A DNA stretch of 64,000 nucleotides, taken from assembly GCF_005796105.1 (NCBI RefSeq), contig NZ_VAUO01000001.1:62001-126000 (forward strand), given 5' to 3'. This document shows, in pieces, positions 34,444-46,273 of this stretch. Position numbers and translations under genes: made by a program. The first letter of the stretch is position 1. Each line of letters starts with the position of its first letter. The stretch is from Pseudomonas mosselii (GTDB lineage Bacteria > Pseudomonadota > Gammaproteobacteria > Pseudomonadales > Pseudomonadaceae). The notes under the pieces were generated by a model. The model was not told the DNA's origin and ran no database searches. It saw only the letters and a list, made by a program, of their open reading frames with translations.

Positions 34444-36024
34444 TCAGATCTTCGACGGATTGCCCTGTAGCAGCCAGTGGCGGCTGTTGTCCGCCATGTC
34501 CTGGGCGAAGGTCGAGATGCCGTTGGCGCTGCGCGACTTGGCGTCACGGCTCAGGAGCGTGGCGATCAGCTTCAACTGATCCTGCGACTTGCGCTCGGCA
34601 TCGGAGGTGGTGTTGTCGGACTTCAGCACCCCTTCCTGGTACACCCGCACCCGCTCGCTGCGGCTGGCCTGCTGGGCGGAGCTGGCTTCGCTGAGTATGC
34701 CGTTGACGATCGATGTCCGGGTGGTGTTGCGGGCGTCGTCGTTGACCTGATGGTAACGGTAGTTCTGCGAGGCGTTATCGCGCGTCAGTTGCAACCCCAC
34801 CAGTGGGTTGAGGCTTGAGTGCCAGGCTGCGCTGAGGCTCGATTGCTGTTCCTGCTCCAGCGAGAAGCTTGTGCCCTTGCCTGTCTTGGTCGTGGTCTGC
34901 GACACCGTGTAGTCGAAGCGGTCCGCTTCCTCGGGGCGCATCGGGTTGCTGTGCTCGACGGTTTGCTTGATGGACGCGTTGAAGTCGGCCAGCCCGCTGA
35001 GCAGCGAGCGGCTGAGGGTATTGATGGTCGAGTTGTGCCGGGCAGGGCGTGCACTGCTGTCATCCACGCTGTTGAGTTGGCTGAAGGCATCCTTGAACAG
35101 GGTGTTCAGCCGCTCATCGCCTTTGCCCCGTTGGCGAGCCGCGTCGAACTGCTCGAGGTAGTTGCTAAGCGCTGCCTCGCGCTGGGCCTTGCTGCCAAGC
35201 ATGGCGCCATCATGGCTGTCCAGCTCCAGCTGCAATTGGCCGCTGGGGCCCTGCAAGCTCAGGCTTCGGGTCGAGCCGTCAAGGCGCAGGTCGAACGTCT
35301 GCTGCTCGCCACTGACCAGGTCGAGCTTGGCCGTCATCTGCAAGCCGGTGAATAGGCGTTGGTCGACGCTGAGCAGGTCACCAAGCTTCAGGCTCGGTGG
35401 TTCCTGGTTGAGGCCGTCGACGGCGCTCTGAAAACCATCAGCCAAGGCGGCCAGGGCCTTGAGTTCGTCGTCATTTAGTTCGCCGCCCGTGACCGAAGCC
35501 TCGACGGCCAAGCCCTGTTCGCCGCTGTACAGGCCGAGGGTGATGGTGGCGCCGGAAGCGCTGGTGAGGTTGAGGGTGACACTGTTGCTGGCGTGTTCGC
35601 GCAGGTTCGCCCGTTGCAGCTCGAGGATGGCTGGGTCGGTCGCGCTGTTATCGCTTGCCGCTAGTGCCGATTGCGCGACGCGCTGGCCACCGTTGGCTGC
35701 CAGTTGTTCGATCAACGCGGCGCCCAGCCCCTGGAAGCGACTGCCGATGCTGGTGCTGGCGATGCCAGTGAGCATCTGCGTGGTCAACCTGTCCTGGGTA
35801 CCTTCTTTTTCCCAGATGTAGCGCACCACCGGGGTGCCCAAGGTGCCCTTGAGCGAATAGGTTTCGGCGTCCGCGACACGGTTGTCCTGGCCTAGGGTGA
35901 CCTGGCTGCTGGGCGTGTCGGTCACGCTACTGGCTTGCGATACGCTGACCGTTGGCGTGAGTGTGGGCGTAGGGGCGCTGTAGGCGGGGGAAATCCGCAG
36001 TGCGGAAGTGACAGGGTTCATCAT
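34444..36024 (-). CDS. Large protein of unknown function
   Basis: A 526-residue protein from the ATG pair at 36024/36021 (MMNPVTSALRISPAYSAPTP), preceded by AAGGA. No signal peptide, membrane span or catalytic motif is visible. Residues about 15-45 are Pro/Thr/Ser-rich; the rest alternates helical segments (AALIEQLAANGGQRVAQSAL) and Ser/Thr/Asp-rich beta-like runs (SVTLNLTSASGATITLGLYS; TFDLRLDGSTRSLSLQGPSG). It has several Ser/Gln-rich stretches (EQEQQSSLSAAWHSSLNPLV). It may be a surface, secreted or flagellar accessory protein; I cannot place it in a family. Monocistronic. Confidence 0.8.
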   Translation of the reverse strand: MMNPVTSALRISPAYSAPTPTLTPTVSVSQASSVTDTPSSQVTLGQDNRVADAETYSLKGTLGTPVVRYIWEKEGTQDRLTTQMLTGIASTSIGSRFQGLGAALIEQLAANGGQRVAQSALAASDNSATDPAILELQRANLREHASNSVTLNLTSASGATITLGLYSGEQGLAVEASVTGGELNDDELKALAALADGFQSAVDGLNQEPPSLKLGDLLSVDQRLFTGLQMTAKLDLVSGEQQTFDLRLDGSTRSLSLQGPSGQLQLELDSHDGAMLGSKAQREAALSNYLEQFDAARQRGKGDERLNTLFKDAFSQLNSVDDSSARPARHNSTINTLSRSLLSGLADFNASIKQTVEHSNPMRPEEADRFDYTVSQTTTKTGKGTSFSLEQEQQSSLSAAWHSSLNPLVGLQLTRDNASQNYRYHQVNDDARNTTRTSIVNGILSEASSAQQASRSERVRVYQEGVLKSDNTTSDAERKSQDQLKLIATLLSRDAKSRSANGISTFAQDMADNSRHWLLQGNPSKI

Positions 36025-36123
36025 CGCTTTCCTTGCGCGTTGAATGAGTCCCCATTGATATCGGCTTGATATCAATAAAGCTGAGGCAGGCACTGAAAAA
36101 TCTTTCGGGCCTGCAAACGCAAC

Positions 36124-36160
36124 GCGGGGCAAGTCGGGATAGTCTCCCGGCTTGCCCCGC
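36124..36160 (-). terminator. Strong hairpin downstream of cysI operon
   Basis: GCGGGGCAAG (36124-36133) / CTTGCCCCGC (36151-36160), extended inward by TCGGGA/TCCCGG. It lies just past the minus-strand stop of the DUF934 gene. The following U-run is short (GTTGCGTTTG), so termination strength is uncertain. Confidence 0.5.
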
Positions 36161-36172
36161 GTGCAGGGACGC

Positions 36173-36650
36173 TTAGCGGCGACGGAACAGCGGCAGCGGT
36201 TCGTCAGTGGCGGCCTGGTAGGTGACAGAGAAGTCCTTCAGGCTTTGCAGTGCGTCTTCAGGGTCTTTGTCGGCGCGAATGGCGAACGCATCGAAGCCGC
36301 AGCGAGCCATGAAGAACAGCTGGTCGCGCAGTACATCGCCGATGGCGCGCAGCTCGCCCTTGAACTTGTAGCGATCACGCAGCAGACGTGCGTTGGAGTA
36401 GCTGCGCCCGTCGGTGAAGGCTGGGAAATTCAAGGCGATGACCTGGAAGTGCTCGACGTCTTCGCCGATTTCCTCGGCTTCTTCGTCGCTGTCCAGCCAT
36501 ACGCCCAGGCCGCCGTCGCGGGCCTTGAGCACGTGACCATGGTCGCGCCACAGGTGCAACGGGACGATGTAATCGTCGCAGTTGGTCAGCTCGTCCAGCG
36601 ACGTTTCCTTGGGCAGCAGGTGCCAGGTTTCGTCGACGATCTGGTTGTTC

Positions 36651-36667
<17 letters not shown>
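36173..36667 (-). CDS. DUF934 protein, partner of sulfite reductase
   Basis: A 164-residue protein from the ATG at 36667 (MQRIIKNNQIVDETWHLLPK). DUF934 features: IVPLHLWRDHGHVLKARDGG, LGVWLDSDEEAEEIGEDVEH, IALNFPAFTDGRSYSNARLL and a C-terminal MARCGFDAFAIRADKDPEDA. Family members follow cysI in many proteobacteria and are thought to assist sulfite reduction. It overlaps the end of cysI by 17 bp and is translationally coupled. Confidence 0.92.
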
Positions 36668-38303
<1,636 letters not shown>

Positions 38304-38518
38304 AAAAGTCCTGTCTCAGGCTGCATGCAGCTATTCGCGCGCACGGCCGCGCACTCCGGTTCGGAGCCGGGGCACGATATCAGGTTGGAGTTATGCGCTA
38401 AAGTGATGTTTTTGCATATGAAAAGAACTAAAAGAACTAAGTGAGATTGACTGGCATTTGTGCGACCGTCAAAGCAAGGGGTTTATAATCTGGCGTTTGT
38501 TCCAAAAGGTGTAATCGC
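38304..38518. other. Divergent intergenic region of cysI and the binding protein
   Basis: 215 bp, AT-rich near 38395-38445 (runs such as gcatatgaaaagaactaaaa). It should hold the cysI promoter and CysB-type activation sites as well as the promoter of the binding-protein gene; I cannot assign boxes with confidence. Confidence 0.5.
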
Positions 38519-39595
38519 ATGCTCAAGGCGCTGTGCCAAAGCTTGTGCCTGAGCCTGCCATTGGCAGCCACCGCTCAGGCAGCGTCGGTGGTGTTCATCA
38601 ATCCAGGCTCATCAAGTGAAGTGTTCTGGACCAGCTATACCCGGTTCATGCAGGCCGCCGCTCACGAACTGGGCATGAACCTGCGGGTGGAGTACAGCGA
38701 GCGTCGTGCCGACCTGATGCTGAGCCAGGCGCGAGCCGTGCTCAAAGGACCTGCGCGCCCGGACTACCTGGTGTTGGTCAACGAACAGTATGTAGCCCCC
38801 GAGATCTTACGCCTGTCTCGCGATACCGGGGTAAAGCTGTTTCTGGTCAACAATGGCCTGACGGCGAGCCAGGCCCAGAGCATCCAGGCCCAGCCCGGCA
38901 AATACGCCCCGCTGCTGGGGACCCTGACGCCCAATGATGAACAGGCCGGCTACCAGATGTTGCAGCAGATGGTCGCGCTGTTGCCGCGCGATAGCGGGCC
39001 GGTGGACTTGGTTGCTTTTGTTGGGATAAAGACCACGCCAGCCTCGCAACTGCGCGAGCAGGGCATGCGCCGGGCCCTGGCGGACTTCCCCCAGGTGCGT
39101 TTGCGCCAGGTGGTATACGGAGGCTGGAGTCGCGAGCGGGCCTATGAGCAAGCGCGCCTGTTGCGCGAACGTTACCCGCACACCCGGCTGGTATGGTCGG
39201 CCAACGACGAAATGGCGTTCGGTGCGATGCGCGCGTTCGAAGAGGCAGGGCAGGTTCCGGGGCGCGATGTGCTATTTAGCGCCGTCAACAGCTCGCCACA
39301 AGCTCTGCGCGCGCGCATCGACGGGCGCCTGAGCGTATTGATGGGTGGACACTTCAGCTTGGGCGGTTGGGCCATGGTCATGCTGCATGACGATGCCCAT
39401 GGGCTGAACCTGGCCGGTGATGGCGTGCGTGAGCACCAGGTCCCGGTGTTGCAGTTGATCGATGCGGACAAGGCGCGGCGCTGGCTGACACTGCTCGAAC
39501 GCGACGATTATGGCATCGACTTCAAGCGCTACAGTGCCGAAGGCCAGGCGACTGGCTTTCGCTACCCGTTCCTCACGTCACCCGTCGATTACTGA
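38519..39595 (+). CDS. Solitary sugar-type ABC substrate-binding protein
   Basis: A 358-residue periplasmic binding protein of the type 1 (ribose/galactose) fold, signal peptide ending TAQAA, then SVVFINPGSSSEVFWTSYTR. Domain features: RPDYLVLVNEQYVAPEILRL, KLFLVNNGLTASQAQSIQAQ, LLPRDSGPVDLVAFVGIKTT, LVWSANDEMAFGAMRAFEEA and GRDVLFSAVNSS. No ABC permease or ATPase genes are nearby, so it may feed a sensor kinase or autoinducer-2-like pathway instead (inference). A GCCCTT/AAGGGC hairpin follows the stop. Confidence 0.88.
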   Translation: MLKALCQSLCLSLPLAATAQAASVVFINPGSSSEVFWTSYTRFMQAAAHELGMNLRVEYSERRADLMLSQARAVLKGPARPDYLVLVNEQYVAPEILRLSRDTGVKLFLVNNGLTASQAQSIQAQPGKYAPLLGTLTPNDEQAGYQMLQQMVALLPRDSGPVDLVAFVGIKTTPASQLREQGMRRALADFPQVRLRQVVYGGWSRERAYEQARLLRERYPHTRLVWSANDEMAFGAMRAFEEAGQVPGRDVLFSAVNSSPQALRARIDGRLSVLMGGHFSLGGWAMVMLHDDAHGLNLAGDGVREHQVPVLQLIDADKARRWLTLLERDDYGIDFKRYSAEGQATGFRYPFLTSPVDY

Positions 39596-39679
39596 AAGCC
39601 CTTGCTTGAGCAAAGGGCATTGCTGAACTTAACTGCTGCTTGAAGTGCATTCCCGATAATCACTACAAGAGGCAATGCA

Positions 39680-39793
39680 ATGGGCAATTCAACCAAGGTC
39701 CGCAAAGCTGACAGCAGTGTCGATGCCTGGGCGATCCTATGTCTGATCGTGCTGGTGGTGGTCACTGCCGTGTACTGGGTCAGTCACCAGTAG
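39680..39793 (+). CDS. 37-residue single-span membrane peptide
   Basis: MGNSTKVRKADSSVDAWAIL followed by CLIVLVVVTAVYWVSHQ. One strongly hydrophobic C-terminal helix after a charged head. AGAGG lies about eight bases before the ATG. It is too small for standard ORF calling. It may be a membrane-complex accessory peptide; no family known to me. Confidence 0.6.
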   Translation: MGNSTKVRKADSSVDAWAILCLIVLVVVTAVYWVSHQ

Positions 39794-39875
39794 CCTGATC
39801 GCCCTCGCATCGACACCGTGATGCACACAACGACGCCTGCGCGAGGCAATCGTGCAGGCGTCGTTGTGCGTGGCC

Positions 39876-40094
39876 TCAGCGCGCGGTCAGGTGCAGGGCC
39901 AACTGCACCAGCCCCACCAGCACCAGGATAAACACCAGCGTGAACAGCGTACCCAGTACGATGAAGTGGCTGGCCTTGCCATAGGTGAAATCGCGGGCGC
40001 GGTTCTTGCCGCTCTGCACGCCGAAGGCGGCGGCGAGGATGCTTTGCAGCATTTGCCAGAAGGTAGGCGGTTTGCCTGGGGAGTGGTCGTCCAT
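39876..40094 (-). CDS. DUF2970 small membrane protein
   Basis: A 72-residue protein (MDDHSPGKPPTFWQMLQSIL, then a basic GKNRARDFTYGK region and a C-terminal span FIVLGTLFTLVFILVLVGLVQL). It fits DUF2970, a single-span protein common in Pseudomonas with no known function. Confidence 0.85.
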   Translation of the reverse strand: MDDHSPGKPPTFWQMLQSILAAAFGVQSGKNRARDFTYGKASHFIVLGTLFTLVFILVLVGLVQLALHLTAR

Positions 40095-40199
40095 GCTGGG
40101 CTCCTGTTGGAATCAGCGGCAATCAGCTCCAGTGTAGAAGATCGTCAGGGCAGGGGCGGGGTTGGTGGGAGCGGGCCTTGCGATGCTCCCACGCAAGGG

Positions 40200-40922
40200 T
40201 CAGGCGAATTCGAACGGCGCCAGTTGGAAGCCTTGCTCGTCCACCTGCAGCGTCCAGCCGCGGCGGTCCCAGTCACCCAGCACGATGCGCCGGGCCGGTT
40301 CGCCATCGACCATCAGCTTGTGGATCGCCGGACGGTGGGTGTGGCCATGCACCAGGGTGCGTACGCCATGGGTCGACATCACCTCGGGGATCTGCTCGGG
40401 CGTCACGTCGACGATCTCGGTGGCCTTCATGCGCGTTTGCGTGCGGCTTTCGCTGCGTAACTTGCGCGCCAGCTTCACGCGTGCGGACAGCGGCAGGTGC
40501 CGCAAAATCCACAGGCTCAGCGGGTTGCGCAGATAGCGCCGCAACTTCATGTAGGCCACATCGCGAGTGCATAGGGTATCGCCGTGCATCAGCAGCACCG
40601 GCTCGCCGCCCAGTTCGACCACGCACGGGTCGGCCAGCAGCGTGCAGCCGGCGGCCTCGCAAAAGGCCTGGCCGATGAGAAAGTCGCGGTTGCCGTGCAT
40701 CAGGTAGATCGCCGTGCCGCTGTCGCTCAGCTGGCGCAGGGCCTCGCAGATCGACTGCTGGAACGGCGTCATCGCATCGTCGCCGATCCAGGCCTCGAAG
40801 AAATCGCCGAGGATGTACAGCGCCCGAGCGTGGCGCGCGCGGCCGTCGAGCAGATCAAGAAACGCCCGGGTAATGTCCGGGCGTTCTTCTTGCAGGTGCA
40901 GATCGGAGATCAGCAGGATCAC
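40200..40922 (-). CDS. lpxH: UDP-2,3-diacylglucosamine diphosphatase LpxH
   Basis: A 240-residue metallophosphoesterase that makes lipid X in lipid A synthesis. All metal-binding motifs are present: [37 protein letters not shown] and VHGHTHRP. It overlaps ppiB by 4 bp on the same strand. Confidence 0.95.
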   Translation of the reverse strand: MILLISDLHLQEERPDITRAFLDLLDGRARHARALYILGDFFEAWIGDDAMTPFQQSICEALRQLSDSGTAIYLMHGNRDFLIGQAFCEAAGCTLLADPCVVELGGEPVLLMHGDTLCTRDVAYMKLRRYLRNPLSLWILRHLPLSARVKLARKLRSESRTQTRMKATEIVDVTPEQIPEVMSTHGVRTLVHGHTHRPAIHKLMVDGEPARRIVLGDWDRRGWTLQVDEQGFQLAPFEFA

Positions 40923-41419
40923 TCAATGATCTCGGCTTTCTCGATGACCACGTCGTCCTTCGGTACGTCCTGGTGGCCCGCTTTGGAACCGGTGGCCACA
41001 CCCTCGATGGCGTCGATCACTTCACGGCCTTCGATCACTTCGCCGAACACCGCGTAGCCCCAGCCCTGCACGTTCTTGCCACTGTGGTTGAGGAAGTCGT
41101 TGTTGCTGGAGTTGATGAAGAACTGCGCGGAGGCCGAATGCGGCTCCATGGTACGGGCCATGGCAATGGTGTACTTGGAGTTCTTCAGGCCGTTGTCAGC
41201 TTCGTTCTGGATGCTGGCGCGGGTTTTTTTCTGGCTCATGCTGGCATCGAAGCCACCGCCCTGGATCATGAAACCCTTGATCACGCGATGGAAGATGGTG
41301 CCGTCGTAGTGGCCGTCCTTGACGTACTGAACGAAGTTCTCGGTGGTCAGTGGCGCTTTTTCGGCGTCCAGTTGCAGGACGATGTCGCCATGGTTGGTGC
41401 TCAGTTTGACTTTGGACAT
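40919..41419 (-). CDS. ppiB: Peptidyl-prolyl cis-trans isomerase (cyclophilin)
   Basis: A 166-residue cytoplasmic cyclophilin from the ATG at 41419 ([20 protein letters not shown]). Conserved [17 protein letters not shown] and [11 protein letters not shown] regions; the FHR motif is an active-site part. Translationally coupled to lpxH, as in many gammaproteobacteria. Confidence 0.95.
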   Translation of the reverse strand: MSKVKLSTNHGDIVLQLDAEKAPLTTENFVQYVKDGHYDGTIFHRVIKGFMIQGGGFDASMSQKKTRASIQNEADNGLKNSKYTIAMARTMEPHSASAQFFINSSNNDFLNHSGKNVQGWGYAVFGEVIEGREVIDAIEGVATGSKAGHQDVPKDDVVIEKAEIIE

Positions 41420-41630
41420 GCTTAAGTTCGCTCTCAAGGCATTCGGAAAGAGTGAGCGCAGTGCGCTGGGCGGCCATTCTGCCGGTTTCGACCGCTCAGG
41501 GCGACAAAATGCTGCGACAAATCGCGTTAGATTGGCCCTGCGCGGCTGTCGGCGGCTTGACTGCTTCGGCTATGATAGGCCCTTTGATTCAATCGGCCTA
41601 CCCGGCCGGCTACCAGCATTCAAGGACACT
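41420..41630. other. Divergent promoter region of ppiB and glnS
   Basis: 211 bp between the two starts. It should hold promoters for both genes; I find no clear additional element. Confidence 0.5.
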
Positions 41631-43334
41631 ATGAGCAAGCCCACTGCCGACAACGCGCCCAACGCCGCTGCCAAAGGCGCCCCCGCCGTCCCTGCGAACT
41701 TCCTGCGGCCGATCGTCCAGGCCGACCTGGACTCGGGCAAGCACAGCAGCATCGTCACTCGTTTTCCGCCAGAGCCCAATGGCTACCTGCACATCGGTCA
41801 CGCCAAGTCGATCTGCGTGAACTTCGGCCTGGCCAAAGAGTTCGGTGGTGCCTGCCACCTGCGTTTCGACGACACCAACCCGGCCAAGGAAGACCAGGAA
41901 TACATCGACTCCATCCAGCGCGATGTCAAATGGCTGGGCTTCGAGTGGGCGGGCCCGGTTCGCTATGCCTCGGATTACTTCGAGCAGTTGCACGACTGGG
42001 CGGTGGCGCTGATCAAGTCGGGTGATGCCTATGTGTGCGACCTCAGCCCGGAGCAGGCCAAGGAGTATCGCGGCAGCCTGACCGAGGCGGGCAAGAACAG
42101 CCCATTCCGTGAGCGCAGCGTCGAGGAAAACCTCGACCTGTTCGCGCGCATGAAGGCGGGCGAGTTCAAAGATGGCGAGCGCGTGCTGCGGGCCAAGATC
42201 GACATGGCTTCGCCGAACATGAACCTGCGCGATCCGATCCTCTACCGCATTCGCCATGCCCACCACCACCAGACCGGTGACAAGTGGTGCATTTACCCTA
42301 ACTACGACTTCACCCACGGCCAGTCGGATGCCATCGAAGGCATTACCCACTCGATCTGCACCCTGGAGTTCGAAAGCCACCGTCCGCTGTACGACTGGTT
42401 CCTCGATAAGCTCCCGGTGCCGGCGCGTCCACGTCAGTACGAATTCAGCCGCCTGAACCTGAACTACACCATCACCTCCAAGCGCAAGCTCAAGCAGTTG
42501 GTCGATGAAGGCCATGTCGATGCCTGGGACGATCCACGCATGTCCACGCTGTCGGGCTACCGTCGCCGTGGCTACACCCCGGCCTCGATCCGCAACTTCT
42601 GCGAGATGATCGGCACCAACCGTTCCGACGGCGTGGTTGACATGGCGATGCTCGAATTCAGCATCCGTGACGATCTGGATCGCACCGCGCCACGCGCCAT
42701 GTGCGTGTTGCGCCCGCTGAAAGTGGTCATCACCAACTACCCCGAAGGCCAGGTCGAGCAGCTCGAACTGCCGCGCCACCCGAAAGAAGACATGGGCGTG
42801 CGCGTGCTGCCATTCGCCCGCGAGCTGTACATCGACCGCGACGACTTCATGGAAGCGCCGCCCAAGGGCTACAAGCGCCTGGAACCTGCCGGCGAAGTGC
42901 GTCTGCGTGGCAGCTACGTGATCCGTGCCGACCAGGCCATCAAGGATGCCGACGGTCACATCGTCGAGCTGCACTGCTCGTACGACCCGGACACCCTGGG
43001 CAAGAACCCCGAGGGCCGCAAGGTCAAGGGTGTGATCCACTGGGTTCCGGCCGAAGGTAGCGTCGAGTGCGAGGTGCGTCTGTACGATCGCCTGTTCCGC
43101 TCCGCGAACCCGGAGAAGACCGAAGACGGCGGCAGCTTCCTCGATAACATCAACCCCGATTCGCTGCAGGTGTTGACGGGTTGCCGTGCCGAGCCGTCGT
43201 TGGCTCAGGCCCAGCCCGAAGACCGCTTCCAGTTCGAGCGCGAAGGTTACTTCTGCGCCGACCTCAAAGACAGCCAGCCGGGCCGCCCGGTGTTCAACCG
43301 CACTGTCACCCTGCGTGACTCCTGGGGCAGCTGA
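41631..43334 (+). CDS. glnS: Glutaminyl-tRNA synthetase
   Basis: A 567-residue class I synthetase from the ATG at 41631 ([15 protein letters not shown]), with AAGGA five bases upstream. The long upstream extension of the frame is antisense to ppiB and non-coding. Signature motifs: the HIGH-type [17 protein letters not shown] and the KMSKS-type region [16 protein letters not shown]. It charges tRNA-Gln with glutamine. Ten bases from its stop begins cysS. Confidence 0.97.
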   Translation: MSKPTADNAPNAAAKGAPAVPANFLRPIVQADLDSGKHSSIVTRFPPEPNGYLHIGHAKSICVNFGLAKEFGGACHLRFDDTNPAKEDQEYIDSIQRDVKWLGFEWAGPVRYASDYFEQLHDWAVALIKSGDAYVCDLSPEQAKEYRGSLTEAGKNSPFRERSVEENLDLFARMKAGEFKDGERVLRAKIDMASPNMNLRDPILYRIRHAHHHQTGDKWCIYPNYDFTHGQSDAIEGITHSICTLEFESHRPLYDWFLDKLPVPARPRQYEFSRLNLNYTITSKRKLKQLVDEGHVDAWDDPRMSTLSGYRRRGYTPASIRNFCEMIGTNRSDGVVDMAMLEFSIRDDLDRTAPRAMCVLRPLKVVITNYPEGQVEQLELPRHPKEDMGVRVLPFARELYIDRDDFMEAPPKGYKRLEPAGEVRLRGSYVIRADQAIKDADGHIVELHCSYDPDTLGKNPEGRKVKGVIHWVPAEGSVECEVRLYDRLFRSANPEKTEDGGSFLDNINPDSLQVLTGCRAEPSLAQAQPEDRFQFEREGYFCADLKDSQPGRPVFNRTVTLRDSWGS

Positions 43335-43343
43335 GGAATCGCC

Positions 43344-44726
43344 GTGCTCAACATCTACAACACGCTGACCAAGACCAAGGAAGCTTTCAAGCCCCTTGAT
43401 GGCAACAACGTGCGCATGTACGTCTGCGGCATGACCGTGTATGACTACTGCCACCTGGGCCACGGCCGCAGCATGGTGGCCTTCGACCTGATTACCCGCT
43501 GGCTGCGCAAGAGCGGTTACGCGCTCACCTACGTGCGCAACATCACCGACATTGACGACAAGATCATCAATCGGGCCAACGAGAACGGCGAGTCGTTCGA
43601 CGCGCTGACCGCGCGCATGATCGACGCGATGCACGAGGATGAGCACCGCCTGAACATCCTCAAGCCCGATCTGGAGCCGCGTGCCACCGACCATATCCCC
43701 GGCATGCACGCGATGATCCAGACCCTGATCGACAAGGGTTATGCCTACGCACCAGGTAACGGTGACGTGTACTACCGGGTCGGCAAGTTCGTCGGCTACG
43801 GCAAGCTGTCGCGGCGCAAGATCGAAGACCTGCGTATCGGCGCACGTATCGAAGTGGGCGAGTCCAAGCAGGATCCGTTGGACTTCGTGCTGTGGAAGGG
43901 CGCCAAGCCCGGCGAGCCGTTCTGGGATTCGCCGTGGGGTCCGGGGCGTCCGGGTTGGCACATCGAGTGCTCGGTGATGTCCACCTGCTGCCTGGGCGAG
44001 AGCTTCGACATTCATGGCGGCGGCAGCGACCTGGAGTTCCCGCACCACGAAAACGAGATCGCCCAGAGCGAGGCCGCCACCGGCAAGCAGTACGCGGCGG
44101 CCTGGATGCACTGCGGGATGATTCGTATCAATGGCGAGAAGATGTCCAAGTCGCTGAACAACTTCTTCACCATCCGCGATGTGCTCGAAAAGTATCACCC
44201 GGAGGTGGTGCGTTACCTGTTGGTAGCCAGCCACTACCGCAGTGCGATTAACTACTCCGAAGACAGCCTGCGCGATGCCAAGGGCGCGCTGGAGCGCTTC
44301 TATCACGCCCTGCGTGGCCTGCCCCGTGTAGCGCCTCAGGGCGGCGAGGCGTTCGTCGAACGTTTCAGCGTGGCGATGAACGACGACTTCGGCACGCCCG
44401 AGGCCTGCGCCGTGCTGTTCGATCTGGTGCGCGAGATCAACCGTGTGCGCGAAAGCGACCCTGAGGCCGCTGCGGGCCTGGCCGGTCGTCTGCGCGAGCT
44501 GGGCGATGTACTAGGCGTGCTGCAACTTGAGGCCGACGACTTCCTGCGTGCAGGCGCCGAAGGCAAGGTCGATGCGGCGCAAGTGGAGGCCCTGATCCAG
44601 GCGCGTTTGCAGGCACGTGCCGACAAGAACTGGGCCGAGTCTGATCGCATTCGTGATCAGATCACCGCCATGGGTGTGGTGCTCGAAGACAGCAAGGGCG
44701 CGACGACCTGGCGTCTGGCTGACTGA
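43344..44726 (+). CDS. cysS: Cysteinyl-tRNA synthetase
   Basis: A 460-residue class I synthetase from a GTG start with GAGGA six bases upstream. Zinc ligands and motifs: [16 protein letters not shown] (HIGH), [15 protein letters not shown], the [20 protein letters not shown]n site and [13 protein letters not shown]. It forms an operon with glnS. Confidence 0.97.
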   Translation: MLNIYNTLTKTKEAFKPLDGNNVRMYVCGMTVYDYCHLGHGRSMVAFDLITRWLRKSGYALTYVRNITDIDDKIINRANENGESFDALTARMIDAMHEDEHRLNILKPDLEPRATDHIPGMHAMIQTLIDKGYAYAPGNGDVYYRVGKFVGYGKLSRRKIEDLRIGARIEVGESKQDPLDFVLWKGAKPGEPFWDSPWGPGRPGWHIECSVMSTCCLGESFDIHGGGSDLEFPHHENEIAQSEAATGKQYAAAWMHCGMIRINGEKMSKSLNNFFTIRDVLEKYHPEVVRYLLVASHYRSAINYSEDSLRDAKGALERFYHALRGLPRVAPQGGEAFVERFSVAMNDDFGTPEACAVLFDLVREINRVRESDPEAAAGLAGRLRELGDVLGVLQLEADDFLRAGAEGKVDAAQVEALIQARLQARADKNWAESDRIRDQITAMGVVLEDSKGATTWRLAD

Positions 44727-44769
44727 TCGAGGTCAGCCAGTTAATCCATTCGGGCTGCTTTGCAGCCCA

Positions 44770-44858
44770 TCGCGGCACAAGGCCGCTCCTACAACGACCG
44801 CGTAAGCCTTCCGTTACATGGCGCACGCGTCCTCTGTAGGAGCGGCCTTGTGCCGCGA
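44770..44858. repeat. Inverted pair of REP-like elements after cysS
   Basis: A 24-base sequence (44770-44793, TCGCGGCACAAGGCCGCTCC plus TACA) is repeated exactly in reverse at 44835-44858. This is the Pseudomonas REP style (core GGCCGCTCCTACA) in a head-to-head pair. It continues with another hairpin (GGGCCGCAACGCGGCCC, 44861-44877). It may fold as one long stem on transcripts of cysS and the convergent kinase gene. Confidence 0.85.
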
Positions 44859-44881
44859 AAGGGCCGCAACGCGGCCCCACT

Positions 44882-46273
44882 TTATTTGCTCGGCAGCGCC
44901 AATGGGCAATGCAGCACCAGCTTCGCCCCGCCTAGCTCGCTACTGCCCACCTCCAGCCCGAAGCCATGCAGATCGACGATCGCCGCAACGATCGACAGCC
45001 CCAGCCCGAAGCCTGCGTGGCGATGGCCTTCCTCGCTACGGTAGAAGCGCTTGAGCACCGCCTCGCGCTCATCCACCGGAATCCCCGGCCCGCTGTCCTC
45101 GATGGCGAGGTGCACGCCTTTTTCGTCCTGGCTGGCCTTGATGCGCACTTGGCCGCCTGCGGGGGTGAACTTGATTGCATTGCCGACAAGGTTGGCCAGC
45201 GCTTCGAACAGCAACTCGCGGTCACCATGCAGCGGCGCCAGTTGCTCCGGCTGCTGCAATGCCAGGCGAATACCGCCATCTTCGGCCAGCGGTAGGTAGA
45301 AGTCGTACATCTCGCTGAGCAGCGCCTGGGGGTCGAGCTGCTGGAAGCCCGCGCGGCGACGGCGGTCCTCCAGTTCGCTGATACGCAACAAGCCGCGAAA
45401 GCGCGCCATCAACGTGTCGGTTTCACCGATCGCCTGGTCCAGCGCCTGGCTTTCGGCCGAGTCCGCGGGGCTGTGCTGGCGGATGCGGTACAGCTGGGCG
45501 CGCAAGCGCGTCAGCGGAGTGCGTAGGTCGTGCGCGATGTTGTCGCACACGCCCTTGACCTCGTGCATCAGCCGCTCGATACGGTCGAGCATGGCATTGA
45601 CGATGGCCGCCAGCATGTCCAGCTCATCGCGTCGGGCCGACAGTGGCAAGCGGTGGGTGAGGTCGCCTGCGACGATCAGCTCAGCCTGGGCCTGAATCGC
45701 ACGGATGCGCTTGAGCGGGCGCCGACGCAGCAAGTACCAACCGGCAAAACCTGGGATCAGGGTCAATGAGATCCCCCACAGCAGCGCATGCAGGATGATC
45801 CGGGTGACCACGAACAGCGAACCGTTGTCACGCACCAGCACCAGCCAGCGGCCATCCTGCACGCGGATCGCCACGGCATCGCAACTGTCGCGTGGCAGGC
45901 GAGGATCATCGGCGTCCAGGCAACGCTTGAGTTCGTGAATCTTGCCGTCCAGGCCCAATTCGGGCGGGATCGCGCGGATGCGTCCGCCGAGGGGGTTGAG
46001 CTGTGGATCGAACAGCCCGTAGGCATCGAAGCTGCGTTCCTCGAAGGCTTGGCTGGCGATCAGAGCGTCGTCCAGTTGCTTGCCGCTCATGTGGGTGAAC
46101 AGGTGCTGGCGTTGCAGCATCGAGTGGCGGGTGAGCTTGTTCAGGTAGTTGGATACCTCGAAGTACAGCACCCCCATGAGGATGCTGCTCCAGGCCACGA
46201 AGAGGAAGCTGTACAGGGCCAGCAAGCGGCTGGTGGATGAACTCCAGCCCTTAGACGGGTTCGGCAATGGCAT
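44882..46273 (-). CDS. Two-component sensor histidine kinase
   Basis: A 463-residue OmpR-type sensor. Two membrane helices (about 17-39 and 152-175) flank a periplasmic part of about 110 residues with two Cys (ELKRCLDADDPRLPRDSCDA). HAMP domain after the second helix (RRRPLKRIRAIQAQAELIVA). H-box NIAHDLRTPLTRLRAQLYRI, HATPase elements LVGNAIKFTPAGG, IEDSGPGIPVDERE and GFGLGLSIVAAIVDLHG. It overlaps the response-regulator gene by 23 bp. The signal is unknown. Confidence 0.93.
   Translation of the reverse strand: MPLPNPSKGWSSSTSRLLALYSFLFVAWSSILMGVLYFEVSNYLNKLTRHSMLQRQHLFTHMSGKQLDDALIASQAFEERSFDAYGLFDPQLNPLGGRIRAIPPELGLDGKIHELKRCLDADDPRLPRDSCDAVAIRVQDGRWLVLVRDNGSLFVVTRIILHALLWGISLTLIPGFAGWYLLRRRPLKRIRAIQAQAELIVAGDLTHRLPLSARRDELDMLAAIVNAMLDRIERLMHEVKGVCDNIAHDLRTPLTRLRAQLYRIRQHSPADSAESQALDQAIGETDTLMARFRGLLRISELEDRRRRAGFQQLDPQALLSEMYDFYLPLAEDGGIRLALQQPEQLAPLHGDRELLFEALANLVGNAIKFTPAGGQVRIKASQDEKGVHLAIEDSGPGIPVDEREAVLKRFYRSEEGHRHAGFGLGLSIVAAIVDLHGFGLEVGSSELGGAKLVLHCPLALPSK

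Noticed and set aside
40166..40193. Terminator after lpxH
   Set aside because: The TGGGAGC/GCTCCCA hairpin lacks a T-run on either strand; it looks like a partial REP-type sequence.
41610..44306. 898-codon open frame on the minus strand
   Set aside because: It lies antisense to glnS and cysS, which are certain; the composition is Val/His/Arg-rich, as expected for an antisense shadow in GC-rich DNA.
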